From: Bradyrhizobium betae
GTDB taxonomy: Bacteria > Pseudomonadota > Alphaproteobacteria > Rhizobiales > Xanthobacteraceae
Direction: 5' to 3'
Length of the DNA: 64,000 nt
NCBI RefSeq assembly: GCF_004123905.1
Contig: NZ_MZXW01000004.1
Coordinates: forward strand, 124,001-188,000
A program made the position numbers and the translations under genes. Shown one piece after another: positions 1 through 8,629 of this stretch. The notes below the pieces were generated by a model. That model was not told the DNA's origin, made no database searches, and saw nothing but the letters and a program-made list of their open reading frames with translations. Positions within the stretch are counted from its first letter, which is position 1. Each line of letters starts with the position of its first letter.

Positions 1-613
1 CGCCGGCATGCGGCCACTCGTTCAGCCCGCTGGATGTGTTGGCCGCAATCGCGATGGCGCTGGTCGCGGCGTCCTCGGACAGGCCGAGAGCGAAGCTCCC
101 TGCGAGCGCCGCGCCAGGAGGCGCTACGAGGCCCGTCGGACGATAGAGGCGCGCGAGATCGGACGTCAGCAGCGCGCGGCCGATCCGCGCGCCGGCTTCA
201 TAGCCGATGATGGCCGCGGTGAGCAGCTTCGCCCCATGCAGCGGCGACTGTTCCGATAGCGCGAGCAATGTCGGCCAGATCACGACGCCGTGGTGCGCGA
301 TGCTGGCCGCGTGCATGTCTTCCCGCACGAGGCCGTGCCCCATCACGGCGTTGGCAAATGCAGCGTCGGCCGGTGAGGAGAGTTGCGACGTGCCGATGAT
401 GGTCGCATTACCGCCGGCCTGTGCGATCGCAACCGCCTGACGGCTCCAGGGATGCTGGCCGGCCTCGAAAGCGCAGGACAAGAAGTCGAGTAGGCAGAGC
501 TTTGCCTTGGCAATGACCTCCGGCCCGAAATCATCGAGATCAAGCGCAAGCACGCTCCGCGCCATCTGGCGCGCGAGCGGCACCTTGCCTGATCCGGTCG
601 GGCCGATCGTCAT
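1..613 (-). CDS. MmgE/PrpD family protein (3' part beyond window)
   Basis: A reading frame runs on the minus strand from an ATG at 613 off the left edge (about 204 codons visible). The visible protein has the N-terminal MmgE/PrpD pattern: a helical start, then ALCLLDFLSCAFEAG-like and NAVMGHGLVREDMH-like segments where the family has its conserved LD and H-x-x-D/E-x-D/H region. Members are 2-methylcitrate dehydratases, cis-aconitate decarboxylases or uncharacterised dehydratases/decarboxylases, so the substrate cannot be named. It lies 30 bp downstream of the HIBADH-like gene at 644-1537 on the same strand and probably shares its transcript. It is a paralogue of the gene at 1762-3138. The C-terminal part is outside the window. 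Confidence 0.75.
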   Translation of the reverse strand, partial: MTIGPTGSGKVPLARQMARSVLALDLDDFGPEVIAKAKLCLLDFLSCAFEAGQHPWSRQAVAIAQAGGNATIIGTSQLSSPADAAFANAVMGHGLVREDMHAASIAHHGVVIWPTLLALSEQSPLHGAKLLTAAIIGYEAGARIGRALLTSDLARLYRPTGLVAPPGAALAGSFALGLSEDAATSAIAIAANTSSGLNEWPHAG

Positions 614-643
614 TGCAATCGCTCTCCCAAGGTTTTCGCGCGA

Positions 644-1537
644 TCAGCCGCGCATCTCCACCCCGGCCCACTCCTCGAGCACCTTTGCGATCGAGGTGAA
701 GTCCGACGCCGCGCCGTATTTGGCGTTGGTGATCGCGAGCATCTGCCGCACCACCGCGCCGCAAACCATCGGCACGCCCATCGCCTCGGCCTCGTCCACG
801 CACAGCCGCACGTCCTTGTAGGAAAGGCCGGTCGTGAATCCGAAATCGAACGTGCCGGGCAGCACCGCACGAGGGAATTTGTCTTCGGATGCGCTGTTGC
901 GGCCGCTGCTGGCGTTGATGATGTCGATCAGCACTTTTGCGTTGACACCACCCTTGACGCCCATCGCGACCGCTTCGGAGGTGATCACGAGCGCTGCCGC
1001 CGCCATCAGATTATTGGCGAGCTTGGCCGTCTGTGCCACGCCGGGCTTGTCGCCGGTGTAGAACAGTTTGCCGAAGTTCTTCAGGATCGGCTGCACGGTG
1101 TCGTAAGTCGCCCGCGGGCAGGAGACCATCACGGCCAGCGTGCCATTGATGGCGCCCTTGATGCCGCCGCTCACGGGTGCATCGACCAGCGTCATGCCTT
1201 TGGCCTTCAGGCCTTCCGCAACGAGCTTTGCCGCGCCGGGACCCGAGGTCGACAGATCAATGACGATCTTGGCACGGTTGCCGCTGCTGATGCCGTCTTG
1301 GCCAAGCGTGACGGCCTTGACGATGTCGGGTGTCGGCAGGCTGGCGAGCACGATGTCGGAGCGCGAGGCGACGTCGGCCGGCGACTTTGCAAGTTGCGCG
1401 CCGCGCTTGACCAGCGGCTGGGTGGCCTCAGTCTGCGTGTCATAGATCACGAGCGAATAGCCCGCGTCGATCAATCGCCCCGCCATGGGGCCGCCCATGC
1501 GGCCCGTGCCGATTACGCCGAGAATCTCTCCCGCCAT
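644..1537 (-). CDS. NAD(P)-dependent oxidoreductase, 3-hydroxyisobutyrate dehydrogenase family
   Basis: A 297-residue protein, the usual length for beta-hydroxyacid dehydrogenases. The dinucleotide-binding motif GVIGTGRMG is at residues 7-15, the substrate-binding signature DAPVSGG at 119-125, and the catalytic lysine region AKLANN near residue 172. These enzymes oxidise 3-hydroxy acids or reduce semialdehydes such as tartronate or succinic semialdehyde; the exact substrate cannot be read from the sequence. It is transcribed divergently from the MmgE/PrpD gene at 1762 and lies upstream of another MmgE/PrpD gene on its own strand. That suggests a shared hydroxyacid or dicarboxylate catabolic route. 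The roughly 220-bp divergent spacer probably carries both promoters. Confidence 0.88.
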   Translation of the reverse strand: MAGEILGVIGTGRMGGPMAGRLIDAGYSLVIYDTQTEATQPLVKRGAQLAKSPADVASRSDIVLASLPTPDIVKAVTLGQDGISSGNRAKIVIDLSTSGPGAAKLVAEGLKAKGMTLVDAPVSGGIKGAINGTLAVMVSCPRATYDTVQPILKNFGKLFYTGDKPGVAQTAKLANNLMAAAALVITSEAVAMGVKGGVNAKVLIDIINASSGRNSASEDKFPRAVLPGTFDFGFTTGLSYKDVRLCVDEAEAMGVPMVCGAVVRQMLAITNAKYGAASDFTSIAKVLEEWAGVEMRG

Positions 1538-1761
1538 CGTCTACTCCCTGTCGCGCGATCCCGTGACGGGCGCGCCTTCTTGATCTTGTCAAACCTGTTC
1601 GCCGGCCGGCCTCGTCGGCCGCCGTCGTCGTGGCGGCGGGGATCCCGCGCCAACGGGCCGGATTGTTATGATTGCCAGACAAGCTGTCAAGCATAACATT
1701 TGGGGTCGACAGTTTGCCGCGGATCGGCATAAGGTCCGGGAAAACGAGGAAGACGCCCCGC

Positions 1762-3138
1762 GTGCCGCAAGTCCCAACTCCGAGTGTGAGCAAGACGCTC
1801 GCCGATGTCGTCGCGTCCTCGTCATGGGCCGACGTCGAGGTGCAGAGCCATGAGGCGCGGCGATCGATCCTCAATTTCTTTGCGACCGCGCTCGGCTCGG
1901 CGCGCGATCCCGTTGTCGTCGCAGCAATGCGTACGCTGTCGCCGTTCAGCGGCGCCGCGACATCGACGGTGATCGGTCACTCGCACCCGATGGACGCATT
2001 ATGCGCGTCGTTCCTCAATGCCATCTCGGCGAATCTGCTCGATTTCGACGACACGCATCCCGAGACGATCATTCATCCGGCTGCACCGGTCGCCGCCGCC
2101 CTGTTCGCACTCGCGGAAACGCGAAAACTGTCAGGACACGAGGTTCTGACGGCCTTCATCCTCGGGGTGGATGTCGAGTGCCGCATCGGAAACTCGGTTT
2201 CGCCGCGCCATTACGCGCGCGGCTGGCACATCACCTCGACCTGCGGAATCTTTGGCGCGGCGGCGGCGTGTGCGAAGCTGTTGGGGTTGCCGGCGCAAGG
2301 GATTGCGAACGCCATCGGACTTGCGGCGAGCCAGTCGGCCGGCAATGTCGAGAACCTCCCGAGCGCCGCCAAGAATGTGAGCGTGGGTAACGCGGCGCGT
2401 AACGGGTTGTTCGCAGCGCTACTTGCGCAGCAGGGTTATGAGGCCGCGCCCCGCGCCATTGAAGGTCCTCTCGGCTGGGCCCGCACCATGGGCGACGAGC
2501 CCGATCTTCCTCGCCTGCTTGATGGACTCGGCAAGACCTGGGAGATCGCAAAAAACACCTACAAGCCCTATCCCGCGGGCATTGTCTTCCATTCGGTCAT
2601 CGATGCCTGCCTGCTGTTGCGCGAACGGATCGGCCGGCGGGTCGGCCAGATCGAGTCGGTGACGGTGCACGGATCGGCGCTGCTGCTTGCCCGCGGCGAC
2701 CGCCCCGTCAACAACGAACGCGATGCGCGTGTCAGCATCCATCATTGCGTGGCCTGCGGACTGCTGCTCGGCGCGGCCGGCGTCGCCGAATTCGCGCAGG
2801 AGACCGTGGTCCGGCCCGATATCGCGCAGTTGCGGCAGAAGGTGAGGGCGGAGCTCGACGGCGAGATGCCCGATGGCGCGGCGCGCGTCACCCTGCGTCT
2901 GTCGTCCGGCGAGAACCTCACCGAAACCGTGACTTCGCCGCGCGGCAGCCAGGCAAAGCCGCTCGCGGACAGCGACCTCGAAGAAAAGCTCCGTGAAGGC
3001 GTGCGCACCGGCCGAAGCGATTGGGACGCGGCGCGCGTCATCGACGCAATCTGGCGCCTCGACGCCGCGGATGACGTCGGCAAGCTCCTGCAATCGCTGC
3101 GGCCGCCACCGGCCAGGCGCCAGACAACTTCCAACTAG
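1762..3138 (+). CDS. MmgE/PrpD family protein
   Basis: The frame is open from 1672, but a GTG at 1762 preceded by a GAGGA sequence about 12 bases upstream gives a 458-residue protein, the normal family size; the longer start adds a low-complexity basic leader. Family features include an N-terminal all-helical domain with the LLDFDDTHPETIIHP stretch (conserved D-D and H), GWHITSTCGIFGAAAACAKLLG, and KPYPAGIVFHSVIDA, the equivalent of the K-x-[YF]-P-[CA]-C substrate loop of 2-methylcitrate dehydratases. The substrate is unknown. It heads a plus-strand run with a carboxymuconolactone-decarboxylase-like protein and an MBL-fold hydrolase, so a dehydratase or decarboxylase step in a degradative route is the likely role. 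Confidence 0.82.
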   Translation: MPQVPTPSVSKTLADVVASSSWADVEVQSHEARRSILNFFATALGSARDPVVVAAMRTLSPFSGAATSTVIGHSHPMDALCASFLNAISANLLDFDDTHPETIIHPAAPVAAALFALAETRKLSGHEVLTAFILGVDVECRIGNSVSPRHYARGWHITSTCGIFGAAAACAKLLGLPAQGIANAIGLAASQSAGNVENLPSAAKNVSVGNAARNGLFAALLAQQGYEAAPRAIEGPLGWARTMGDEPDLPRLLDGLGKTWEIAKNTYKPYPAGIVFHSVIDACLLLRERIGRRVGQIESVTVHGSALLLARGDRPVNNERDARVSIHHCVACGLLLGAAGVAEFAQETVVRPDIAQLRQKVRAELDGEMPDGAARVTLRLSSGENLTETVTSPRGSQAKPLADSDLEEKLREGVRTGRSDWDAARVIDAIWRLDAADDVGKLLQSLRPPPARRQTTSN

Positions 3139-3166
3139 ACTCTCTCAAGACCTGAAAGGGACGATC

Positions 3167-3553
3167 ATGAGCAAGACCGAACTGTTCGAAAAGGGCCTCA
3201 AGGTTCGCAAGGAGGTGCTCGGCGAGGACTACGTCAACAAGTCGATCGCCGGCGCCGACGAGTTCACGCGCACGATGGCGGAATGGTCGACCGAATTCTG
3301 CTGGGGTGCGCTGTGGACGCGACCCGGCGTCGATCGTCGCACGCGCTCGATCGTCAACCTTGCCATGCTCGGTGCGCTGAATCGCCCGCACGAGCTGAAG
3401 CTGCACGTGAAGGGCGCCCTGAAGAACGGGCTGACCAAGGAGGAGATCAAGGAGATCCTGCTCCAGGTCGCGGTCTATTGTGGCGTTCCCGCCGGCATCG
3501 ACGCCTTCCGCAACGCGCGCGAGGCTTTCAATGAGGTCGACGCGGGATCCTGA
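3167..3553 (+). CDS. Carboxymuconolactone decarboxylase family protein
   Basis: A 128-residue alpha-helical protein resembling 4-carboxymuconolactone decarboxylase (PcaC). The ATG at 3167 has GAAAGGGA a few bases upstream. The family core spans residues 55-112: RTRSIVNLAMLGALNRPHEL, the conserved histidine in KLHVKGAL (residue 80) and the C-terminal VAVYCGVPAG. It has no CxxC, so it is not an AhpD-type thiol peroxidase partner. In PcaC the reaction is decarboxylation of gamma-carboxymuconolactone. No other protocatechuate-pathway gene is present, so the substrate here may be another lactone or beta-keto acid. It begins 28 bp after the MmgE/PrpD gene and 22 bp before the MBL hydrolase. Confidence 0.87.
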   Translation: MSKTELFEKGLKVRKEVLGEDYVNKSIAGADEFTRTMAEWSTEFCWGALWTRPGVDRRTRSIVNLAMLGALNRPHELKLHVKGALKNGLTKEEIKEILLQVAVYCGVPAGIDAFRNAREAFNEVDAGS

Positions 3554-3575
3554 GCCCGCTTGATTGGAATCCCTC

Positions 3576-4391
3576 ATGGCTGACTCGGAAATGGCTGACC
3601 CGGAATACGAGCTCTTCGCCATCCGCTATGCAACGCGGGAAGCGCAGCGGAGCGAGCACTTCATCGGCGGCGATCCGCATGACGGACCGATGCCGATGGA
3701 CTATTTCATGTGGCTGGCGAGGGGAGGCGGCCGCACCTTCGTCATCGACACCGGGTTCAACGCCGAAATCGCAAAGCAGCGCAAGCGAACATTCTTGCGC
3801 TGCCCGGTGGAGACGCTTGCCGCGTTCGATATCGACGTGGCCGGCGTCAGGGATGTGATCCTCACGCATCTGCACTACGACCACGCCGGCAATTTCGACC
3901 GGTTTCCGAATGCGCGGTTTCATCTCCAGGAGCGCGAGCTCGCCTACGCCACCGGGCGCTACATGCAATATCCCAGGCTGTCGCATTCCTTCGAGGTCGA
4001 GGATGTCTGCGGTATCGTGCGGCTGAACTATGCGCGCCGGGTGCTGTTCTACGACGGCGACGCCGAGATCGCGCCCGGACTGACGGTCCATGCGGCGGGC
4101 GGGCATTCCGCCGGGCTTCAGTTCGTCCGCGTCAACACGCGACGCGGCCCCGTCGTGCTCGCCTCCGACGTCAGCCATTTCTACGAGAACATGACGAGCG
4201 AGCGTCCGTTCACGACGGCGTTTCATGTCGGCGATATGCTGGTGGGCTTCGACAAGTTGCGGGCCGCAGCGCCGGATGCGGACCACATCGTTCCCGGCCA
4301 CGATCCGCTCGTCATGAAGCGGTATCCGGCGCCGAGCCCGGACCTGAATGGTGTTGCGGTCCGTCTCGACGTGGCCCCGTCGCAGGCGTGA
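3576..4391 (+). CDS. N-acyl homoserine lactonase family (MBL-fold) hydrolase
   Basis: A 271-residue metallo-beta-lactamase-fold enzyme. The di-zinc motif HLHYDHAG is at residues 98-105, followed by GGHSAG (His177), ASDVSHFY (Asp198) and PGHDP (His242), so the full ligand set of AiiA/AttM-type lactonases is visible. Start choice: ATG 3576; an in-frame TTG lies at 3564 and another ATG at 3591. The family hydrolyses N-acyl-homoserine lactones, gamma-butyrolactone or other lactones. Directly after a carboxymuconolactone-decarboxylase-like gene, a catabolic lactonase is at least as likely as quorum quenching. No signal peptide is seen, so it is probably cytoplasmic. Confidence 0.85.
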   Translation: MADSEMADPEYELFAIRYATREAQRSEHFIGGDPHDGPMPMDYFMWLARGGGRTFVIDTGFNAEIAKQRKRTFLRCPVETLAAFDIDVAGVRDVILTHLHYDHAGNFDRFPNARFHLQERELAYATGRYMQYPRLSHSFEVEDVCGIVRLNYARRVLFYDGDAEIAPGLTVHAAGGHSAGLQFVRVNTRRGPVVLASDVSHFYENMTSERPFTTAFHVGDMLVGFDKLRAAAPDADHIVPGHDPLVMKRYPAPSPDLNGVAVRLDVAPSQA

Positions 4392-5333
4392 GGGCAGCGC
4401 CGCCCTGTTTCGCGGGTCAGTCAACCCCATCCCGCAAAAATATTCCACTTTACCGAAATTCGGATTTGTCGTATGTGTTGCCCATCCCGGCTCATCCTTG
4501 AGGGGCGATCATGTGGTCGTCATTTTCGCGAGCCGGGCTTGCGGTGGACGCGGCAGCGTCGGGTGCGAGAGGCGTGGGCAGGGCGGATTGGTCTCCGTGA
4601 GCCCGAGGCTTCGTGCCGACGAGCGGCGCGGCTAGGTTCGTCTCGTCTGTAAGTTTCCGGCTCCGTCGACGGGGCCTGGGAATACTGCGGCGAAATGGCG
4701 GGCCGTGCGTACGGCAAAACCGTGTGGTCCTGGCCGTCGTTGCTACGGTCAAGCCTTTGCGAATGCGGCAGTCGCGTCAACCGGCGCGGTGCCGGTGAAT
4801 TCCGCGAGGCGAGGGAGGCCAGAGGGAACTCGGCTCCCGGGAGAGCACGGCATAAGCCGTCCAACCACTGCGCAGGGAAGGCCGAGTGATTGGCTACACC
4901 TGTATGCTGCTGTGCGGTTTTTCTGCGTGTGCTTTTCGCGCAGCGGACCGCGGGTGCCAGCCGGCACCCGGCCTTCCCTGCGCCCTCGAGGCTCAAGAGG
5001 GGGGAGCGACGAAGCAAAGCTCGGGCGTAACAAGCCGCGAGGACGCGAAGGTGTGCCTGTTAGGCCGTGGGATGGGTAGAGCACTTGCGAAACCCATCAT
5101 GCGCGGGGATGAGACATGAAGGATTTCGCTTCGCTCTACGCGTGCTGCGAGACGGCAATTCAATGCGCGCATTGGAAGAGCGATGCGGCTGCCTCGTCCC
5201 TCATTGCGCTGCTGTCGTGTCTCGGACGCAGCGCCCGGAACGATCACTCGGCGCGCTCGCGAGACCTGGACCAGAAAAAATCGATTTTCGATTTTCTGTT
5301 GACCTCTGCGCCGCGCCTTGCGATCATCCGACC
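4392..5333. other. Long non-coding interval
   Basis: No convincing gene lies between the MBL hydrolase and the GntR regulator. Several open frames occur on both strands, but they are arginine/serine/proline-rich, overlap each other and have no recognisable domain. The interval holds the dispersed repeat described separately. The promoter of the GntR gene should lie in its last 100 bases, where the sequence becomes more AT-rich (5275-5300). Confidence 0.6.
4500..5140. repeat. Dispersed Bradyrhizobium-type intergenic repeat
   Basis: This stretch resembles a repeat that recurs in Bradyrhizobium genomes and is often mis-annotated as short hypothetical ORFs. Visible structure includes an 8-bp perfect hairpin, CGGGTGCC-AGCC-GGCACCCG, at 4951-4970, and an imperfect palindrome at 5071-5098 with 7-bp ends GATGGGT...ACCCATC. 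A related sequence with the TTTCGCTTCGCTCTAC core follows at about 5122. The identification as a genome-wide repeat is from memory of such sequences; the hairpins are seen directly. The boundaries are approximate. Confidence 0.45.
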
Positions 5334-6062
5334 ATGGGTCCGCTTCAGTTCCAGTTGTCCGGAAGCCCCGGGGATGGTCCGCGCAGCCTGACGTCGGCGC
5401 TGCATGAACGTTTGCGCGCCGACATTCTGGCGGCGCGGCTGCTGCCGGGGCAGAAGCTTCATATCGCAGGGATTGCCAAACAATTCTCCGTAAGCCTTGC
5501 CGCCGTGCGCGAGGCGCTTTCACGCTTGGTTGCGGACGGGCTCGTGCAGGCGTCTGACCAGCGCGGCTTCCGCGTGAGCCCGGTGTCGCTCGCCGATCTC
5601 GCCGACTTGACGCAGACCCGGATCGACATCGAGGGGCTTGCACTGCGGCGCTCGATCGAGCGGGGCGATGACGCCTGGCTCGGGTCGGTGAAATCGGCCT
5701 GGGCGGACTTGAAGGCCGTTCCCCATCGCTATCCCGACGATCCGACCGTGCACTATGAGGAGTGGGTGGTCCGTCACCGCATCTTCCATCGCGCGCTGGT
5801 CAATGCCTGCGGCTCGCCATGGCTGCTCGGCTTCCGCGACGTGCTGCACGAGCAGAGCGAGCGCTATCGCCGGCTCTCGATCCGCCGCGAGGTCGGAGGC
5901 AAGCCGCGCAACGTCGAAGCCGAACACAAGGCGATCGTCGCAGCCGTGGTGAAGCGCGACGCGGATGCGGCAGTTCGTGCCTTGTCAAAGCACTTCGGCA
6001 TCACCAAAGAATTCGTCGAGCTCGCCGCTTCGCGCATTGCGGAGGTCAGCCGCACGATTTGA
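5334..6062 (+). CDS. GntR family transcriptional regulator (FCD subfamily)
   Basis: A 242-residue regulator. The winged helix-turn-helix occupies residues ~20-85 (LHERLRADILAARLLPGQKL, then VSLAAVREALSRLVADGLV), the standard GntR recognition-helix pattern. The rest (~95-220) is an all-helical FCD effector domain with RIDIEGLALRRSIE and the metal-site histidine regions HRIFHRALV and EHKAIV. The ATG at 5334 gives a protein of normal size. FCD regulators usually repress an adjacent catabolic or transport operon and are released by a pathway acid. It lies 51 bp upstream of the ABC-transporter operon on the same strand and is its likely regulator. Confidence 0.9.
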   Translation: MGPLQFQLSGSPGDGPRSLTSALHERLRADILAARLLPGQKLHIAGIAKQFSVSLAAVREALSRLVADGLVQASDQRGFRVSPVSLADLADLTQTRIDIEGLALRRSIERGDDAWLGSVKSAWADLKAVPHRYPDDPTVHYEEWVVRHRIFHRALVNACGSPWLLGFRDVLHEQSERYRRLSIRREVGGKPRNVEAEHKAIVAAVVKRDADAAVRALSKHFGITKEFVELAASRIAEVSRTI

Positions 6063-6113
6063 CGATCCGGAAAAATCCGGCGCACAAAAACAGACACCGG
6101 GAGGAAATCAATA

Positions 6114-7079
6114 ATGACAATCAATCGCCGTCACGCGTTCATGTCGCTCATTGCCGCCGCAATCCTTGCCGGCCCTGCGAGCGCCGCCGACACCATCCGC
6201 GTCGGCCTGCCCACGAAAACCTATTGGCCGACGACCATCGCCGAGACGGCCGTGCGCCAAAAACTGTTCGAGAAGGAAGGCATCCAGGCCGAGCTGACCG
6301 TCTACCGCAGCGGCGCCGAGACGTTCGAAGGCATGGCTGCGGGCGCGGCCGACATCATTCTCGATCCGCCCTCGCTGGTCTCCGCCGGACGCAAGAAGGG
6401 CGTGATGTCGCGGATTGTCGCCAATGCCGCGATGGGCAATTTCGGCTGGCAGCTGATGGTGCCGACCAAATCGACACTCGACGTCAAGGATCTCAACGGC
6501 AAGAAGGTCGCGATCACTGCGGCGGGCTCCGGCTCCGATTTGCTCGCGCTGTGGACCATTCAGGACAAGAAGATCGATTTTACGCGTGTTCCCGTCGGTG
6601 GCGGTGGCCTCGTGCCCAACCTGCTGGCCGGCAATGTCGAGGCGGCCGTGGTCTATTCGCCGCTGAGCTTCCAGATCTCGAAGTCCGGCGAGGCCAAGAC
6701 GATCCTCGATTACGCGACGGCGGTTCCGCCGAACCTCACCGCGGGATGGATCGTGCTCGACAAGTTCGCTGACGCAAAGCCCCAGATGGTCCAGAAGGCG
6801 GTGAACGCCCTCTACGGCGCGGTCGCGTTCATGCGCGCCAATCGCGACGTCACCGTCAAGCTGATCGCCGAGCTCTACGAGATGCCGCCGGAGATCGCGA
6901 GCCTGGAATACGACAACACGATCATGAAGCTCGAGACCGGCGGCGATATGGGGGCGCCCAACACGAACGCCGCGGTGCAGCTGTCGCTCGATCTCGCCAA
7001 GCTCGGCGGTCTCAAGGACATCGTGCCGGTCGAGGATGTCATCTCGGCCAAGTTCAAGCCTGTTCCGACCAAGCCGTAA
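6114..7079 (+). CDS. ABC transporter substrate-binding protein (NMT1/SsuA-like)
   Basis: A 321-residue periplasmic binding protein with a Sec signal peptide at residues 1-25 (basic start TINRRHAF, hydrophobic core, ASA-A cleavage region). A GAGG-type ribosome site lies just before the ATG. The mature protein begins DTIRVGLP and has the NMT1/OMP-like two-lobe pattern (KVAITAAGSGSDLLALWTIQ; AAVVYSPLSF) of binding proteins for alkanesulfonates, taurine, nitrate, thiamine precursors and aromatic acids. The ligand is unknown. It is the first gene of an importer operon: two permeases and an ATPase follow without a gap. Confidence 0.88.
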   Translation: MTINRRHAFMSLIAAAILAGPASAADTIRVGLPTKTYWPTTIAETAVRQKLFEKEGIQAELTVYRSGAETFEGMAAGAADIILDPPSLVSAGRKKGVMSRIVANAAMGNFGWQLMVPTKSTLDVKDLNGKKVAITAAGSGSDLLALWTIQDKKIDFTRVPVGGGGLVPNLLAGNVEAAVVYSPLSFQISKSGEAKTILDYATAVPPNLTAGWIVLDKFADAKPQMVQKAVNALYGAVAFMRANRDVTVKLIAELYEMPPEIASLEYDNTIMKLETGGDMGAPNTNAAVQLSLDLAKLGGLKDIVPVEDVISAKFKPVPTKP

Positions 7080-7081
7080 AC

Positions 7082-7837
7082 ATGCCGGGCACAATCGCCG
7101 TCAACCTTGCGCGGATCGCGATCATCATCGCGGTCCTGGCGCTGTGGGAGGTGCTGTCGCGCACCGGCATCGTCAATCTGCGCCTGCTGCCGTCAGCATC
7201 CGACACCTTTGCGACGCTCGGTGATCTCCTGCAGCGCGCGGCCGTGCGGAAGGATCTGATGGTGACCGCGACCGAGGTGCTGGCCGCGTTCGCGCTGGCC
7301 GTGCCCTTCGGGGCGGTGATCGGCTTCCTGGTTGCGGAGAACCGCTACTTCGCGGATGTTGCCAAGCCGCTGCTATTCTTCGCCTTCAGCATCCCAAAGT
7401 CGATCTTCCTGCCGATGTTCATCCTGGTATTCGGTGTCGGCTTTGCCCAGAAGGTCGGCTTCGGCTTCTTTTCCACGATTTTCATCGTGATCATGTCGAC
7501 CACGACGGCGGTGGAGTCCGTCAAGACGGAACATCTGACGGTGGCGCGCTCCTATGGCGCCACGCGGCTCCAAACTGCGTTTCGGGTCTATCTGCCCAGC
7601 ATGCTGCCGGTGCTGCTGGAAGCGCTGCGGATCTCCATGATCTTCAACCTCACCGGCGTCATTCTCGCCGAAATGTACGCCTCGCGCGACGGCATCGGTC
7701 ACCAGATCGCGACCTGGGGCGAGAATTTCCAGATGAAGCAGCTCCTCGCCGGCGTCGTGATGGTCGCCGCGATCGCCATGACCTTCAACGAACTTGTCAG
7801 ATGGGTGGAAACGCGATGCAGCCATTGGCGAACGTGA
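7082..7837 (+). CDS. ABC transporter permease (SsuC/TauC-like), first copy
   Basis: A 251-residue inner-membrane protein with about six hydrophobic segments. The EAA loop for ATPase contact is near residues 150-175 (LTVARSYGATRLQTAFRVYL). It starts 2 bp after the binding-protein stop and its 3' end overlaps the ATPase gene, so translation is probably coupled. A second permease of the same family lies after the ATPase, which suggests a heterodimeric channel rather than the homodimer used by SsuC/TauC. Confidence 0.88.
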   Translation: MPGTIAVNLARIAIIIAVLALWEVLSRTGIVNLRLLPSASDTFATLGDLLQRAAVRKDLMVTATEVLAAFALAVPFGAVIGFLVAENRYFADVAKPLLFFAFSIPKSIFLPMFILVFGVGFAQKVGFGFFSTIFIVIMSTTTAVESVKTEHLTVARSYGATRLQTAFRVYLPSMLPVLLEALRISMIFNLTGVILAEMYASRDGIGHQIATWGENFQMKQLLAGVVMVAAIAMTFNELVRWVETRCSHWRT

Positions 7838-8622
7838 CCCCGCTAAAACCTCCCGCGCGCGCAGGCGCGATCGAGGTGAACAATGTCGGCCAGGTCTTCA
7901 AGACCAGGTCGCAGGACGTTGTCGCGCTGGAGGACGTCTCGCTCGAGATCAAGCCAGGCCGTTTCGTCGTGCTCGTCGGCCCGAGCGGCTGCGGCAAGTC
8001 GACCCTTCTGATGATGATGGCGGGTCTGCGCCAACAGACCTCCGGCACCATCACCATCAATGGCGCCCCGATTCCGCAGCCCGACCCCGACAGGGTCGGC
8101 GTGGTGTTCCAGGAGGCGAGCCTGTTTCCGTGGCTGACGGCCGAGGACAATGTCGAGTTTCCGCTGGCGCTGCGCGGGGTGCCCAAAGCGGAGCGCCGCG
8201 CCAAGGCGCAGGATGCGCTCAAGCTGGTCGGCCTTGACGGTTTCGGCAAACGCCATCCGCATGAGCTGTCGGGCGGCATGAAGCAGCGCGTCTCGATTGC
8301 GCGGGGGCTGGTGCAGGACCCGCCGGTGTTGCTGATGGACGAGCCGTTCGCAGCGCTCGACGAGCAGACCCGCATGACCATGGGCGACGAACTGCTGCGG
8401 ATCTGGGCTGCGACCGGCAAGACCGTCGTCTTCGTCACACACAGCCTCACCGAAGCAGTCTATCTCGCTGACGAGGTGATCGTAATGTCGGCGCGGCCGG
8501 GCCGCATCGTCGATCATCTCCAGGTCCAGCTGCCGCGGCCCCGCACCTACGAGATGCTGAGCGGCGACGCCTTCGGGAGCTTGCGCGACCGCATCTGGCG
8601 GCACATCCGCAAGTCGGCGTGA
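7816..8622 (+). CDS. ABC transporter ATP-binding protein (SsuB/TauB-like)
   Basis: A 268-residue nucleotide-binding subunit. Walker A GPSGCGKST is at residues 55-63, a Q-loop at VFQEASLFPW, the signature LSGGMKQR at 151-158, Walker B LLMDEP at 172-177, and the switch histidine in VTHS at 209. An upstream in-frame ATG at 7801 is possible, but the ATG at 7816 has GGTGGAA at good spacing. It powers import of the unknown ligand with the flanking permeases. The start lies inside the end of the first permease gene (22-bp overlap). Confidence 0.9.
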   Translation: MQPLANVTPLKPPARAGAIEVNNVGQVFKTRSQDVVALEDVSLEIKPGRFVVLVGPSGCGKSTLLMMMAGLRQQTSGTITINGAPIPQPDPDRVGVVFQEASLFPWLTAEDNVEFPLALRGVPKAERRAKAQDALKLVGLDGFGKRHPHELSGGMKQRVSIARGLVQDPPVLLMDEPFAALDEQTRMTMGDELLRIWAATGKTVVFVTHSLTEAVYLADEVIVMSARPGRIVDHLQVQLPRPRTYEMLSGDAFGSLRDRIWRHIRKSA

Positions 8623-8629
8623 GGCTGAT

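Noticed and set aside
3576..4391. A dedicated quorum-quenching gene
   Set aside because: The fold and zinc ligands fit AHL lactonases, but the catabolic neighbours and lack of luxI/luxR make a catabolic lactonase at least as likely, so no quorum-sensing claim is made.
4520..5084. Overlapping open frames of 111-165 codons on both strands
   Set aside because: They lie in a dispersed repeat, overlap each other and look like mis-annotated repeat translations.
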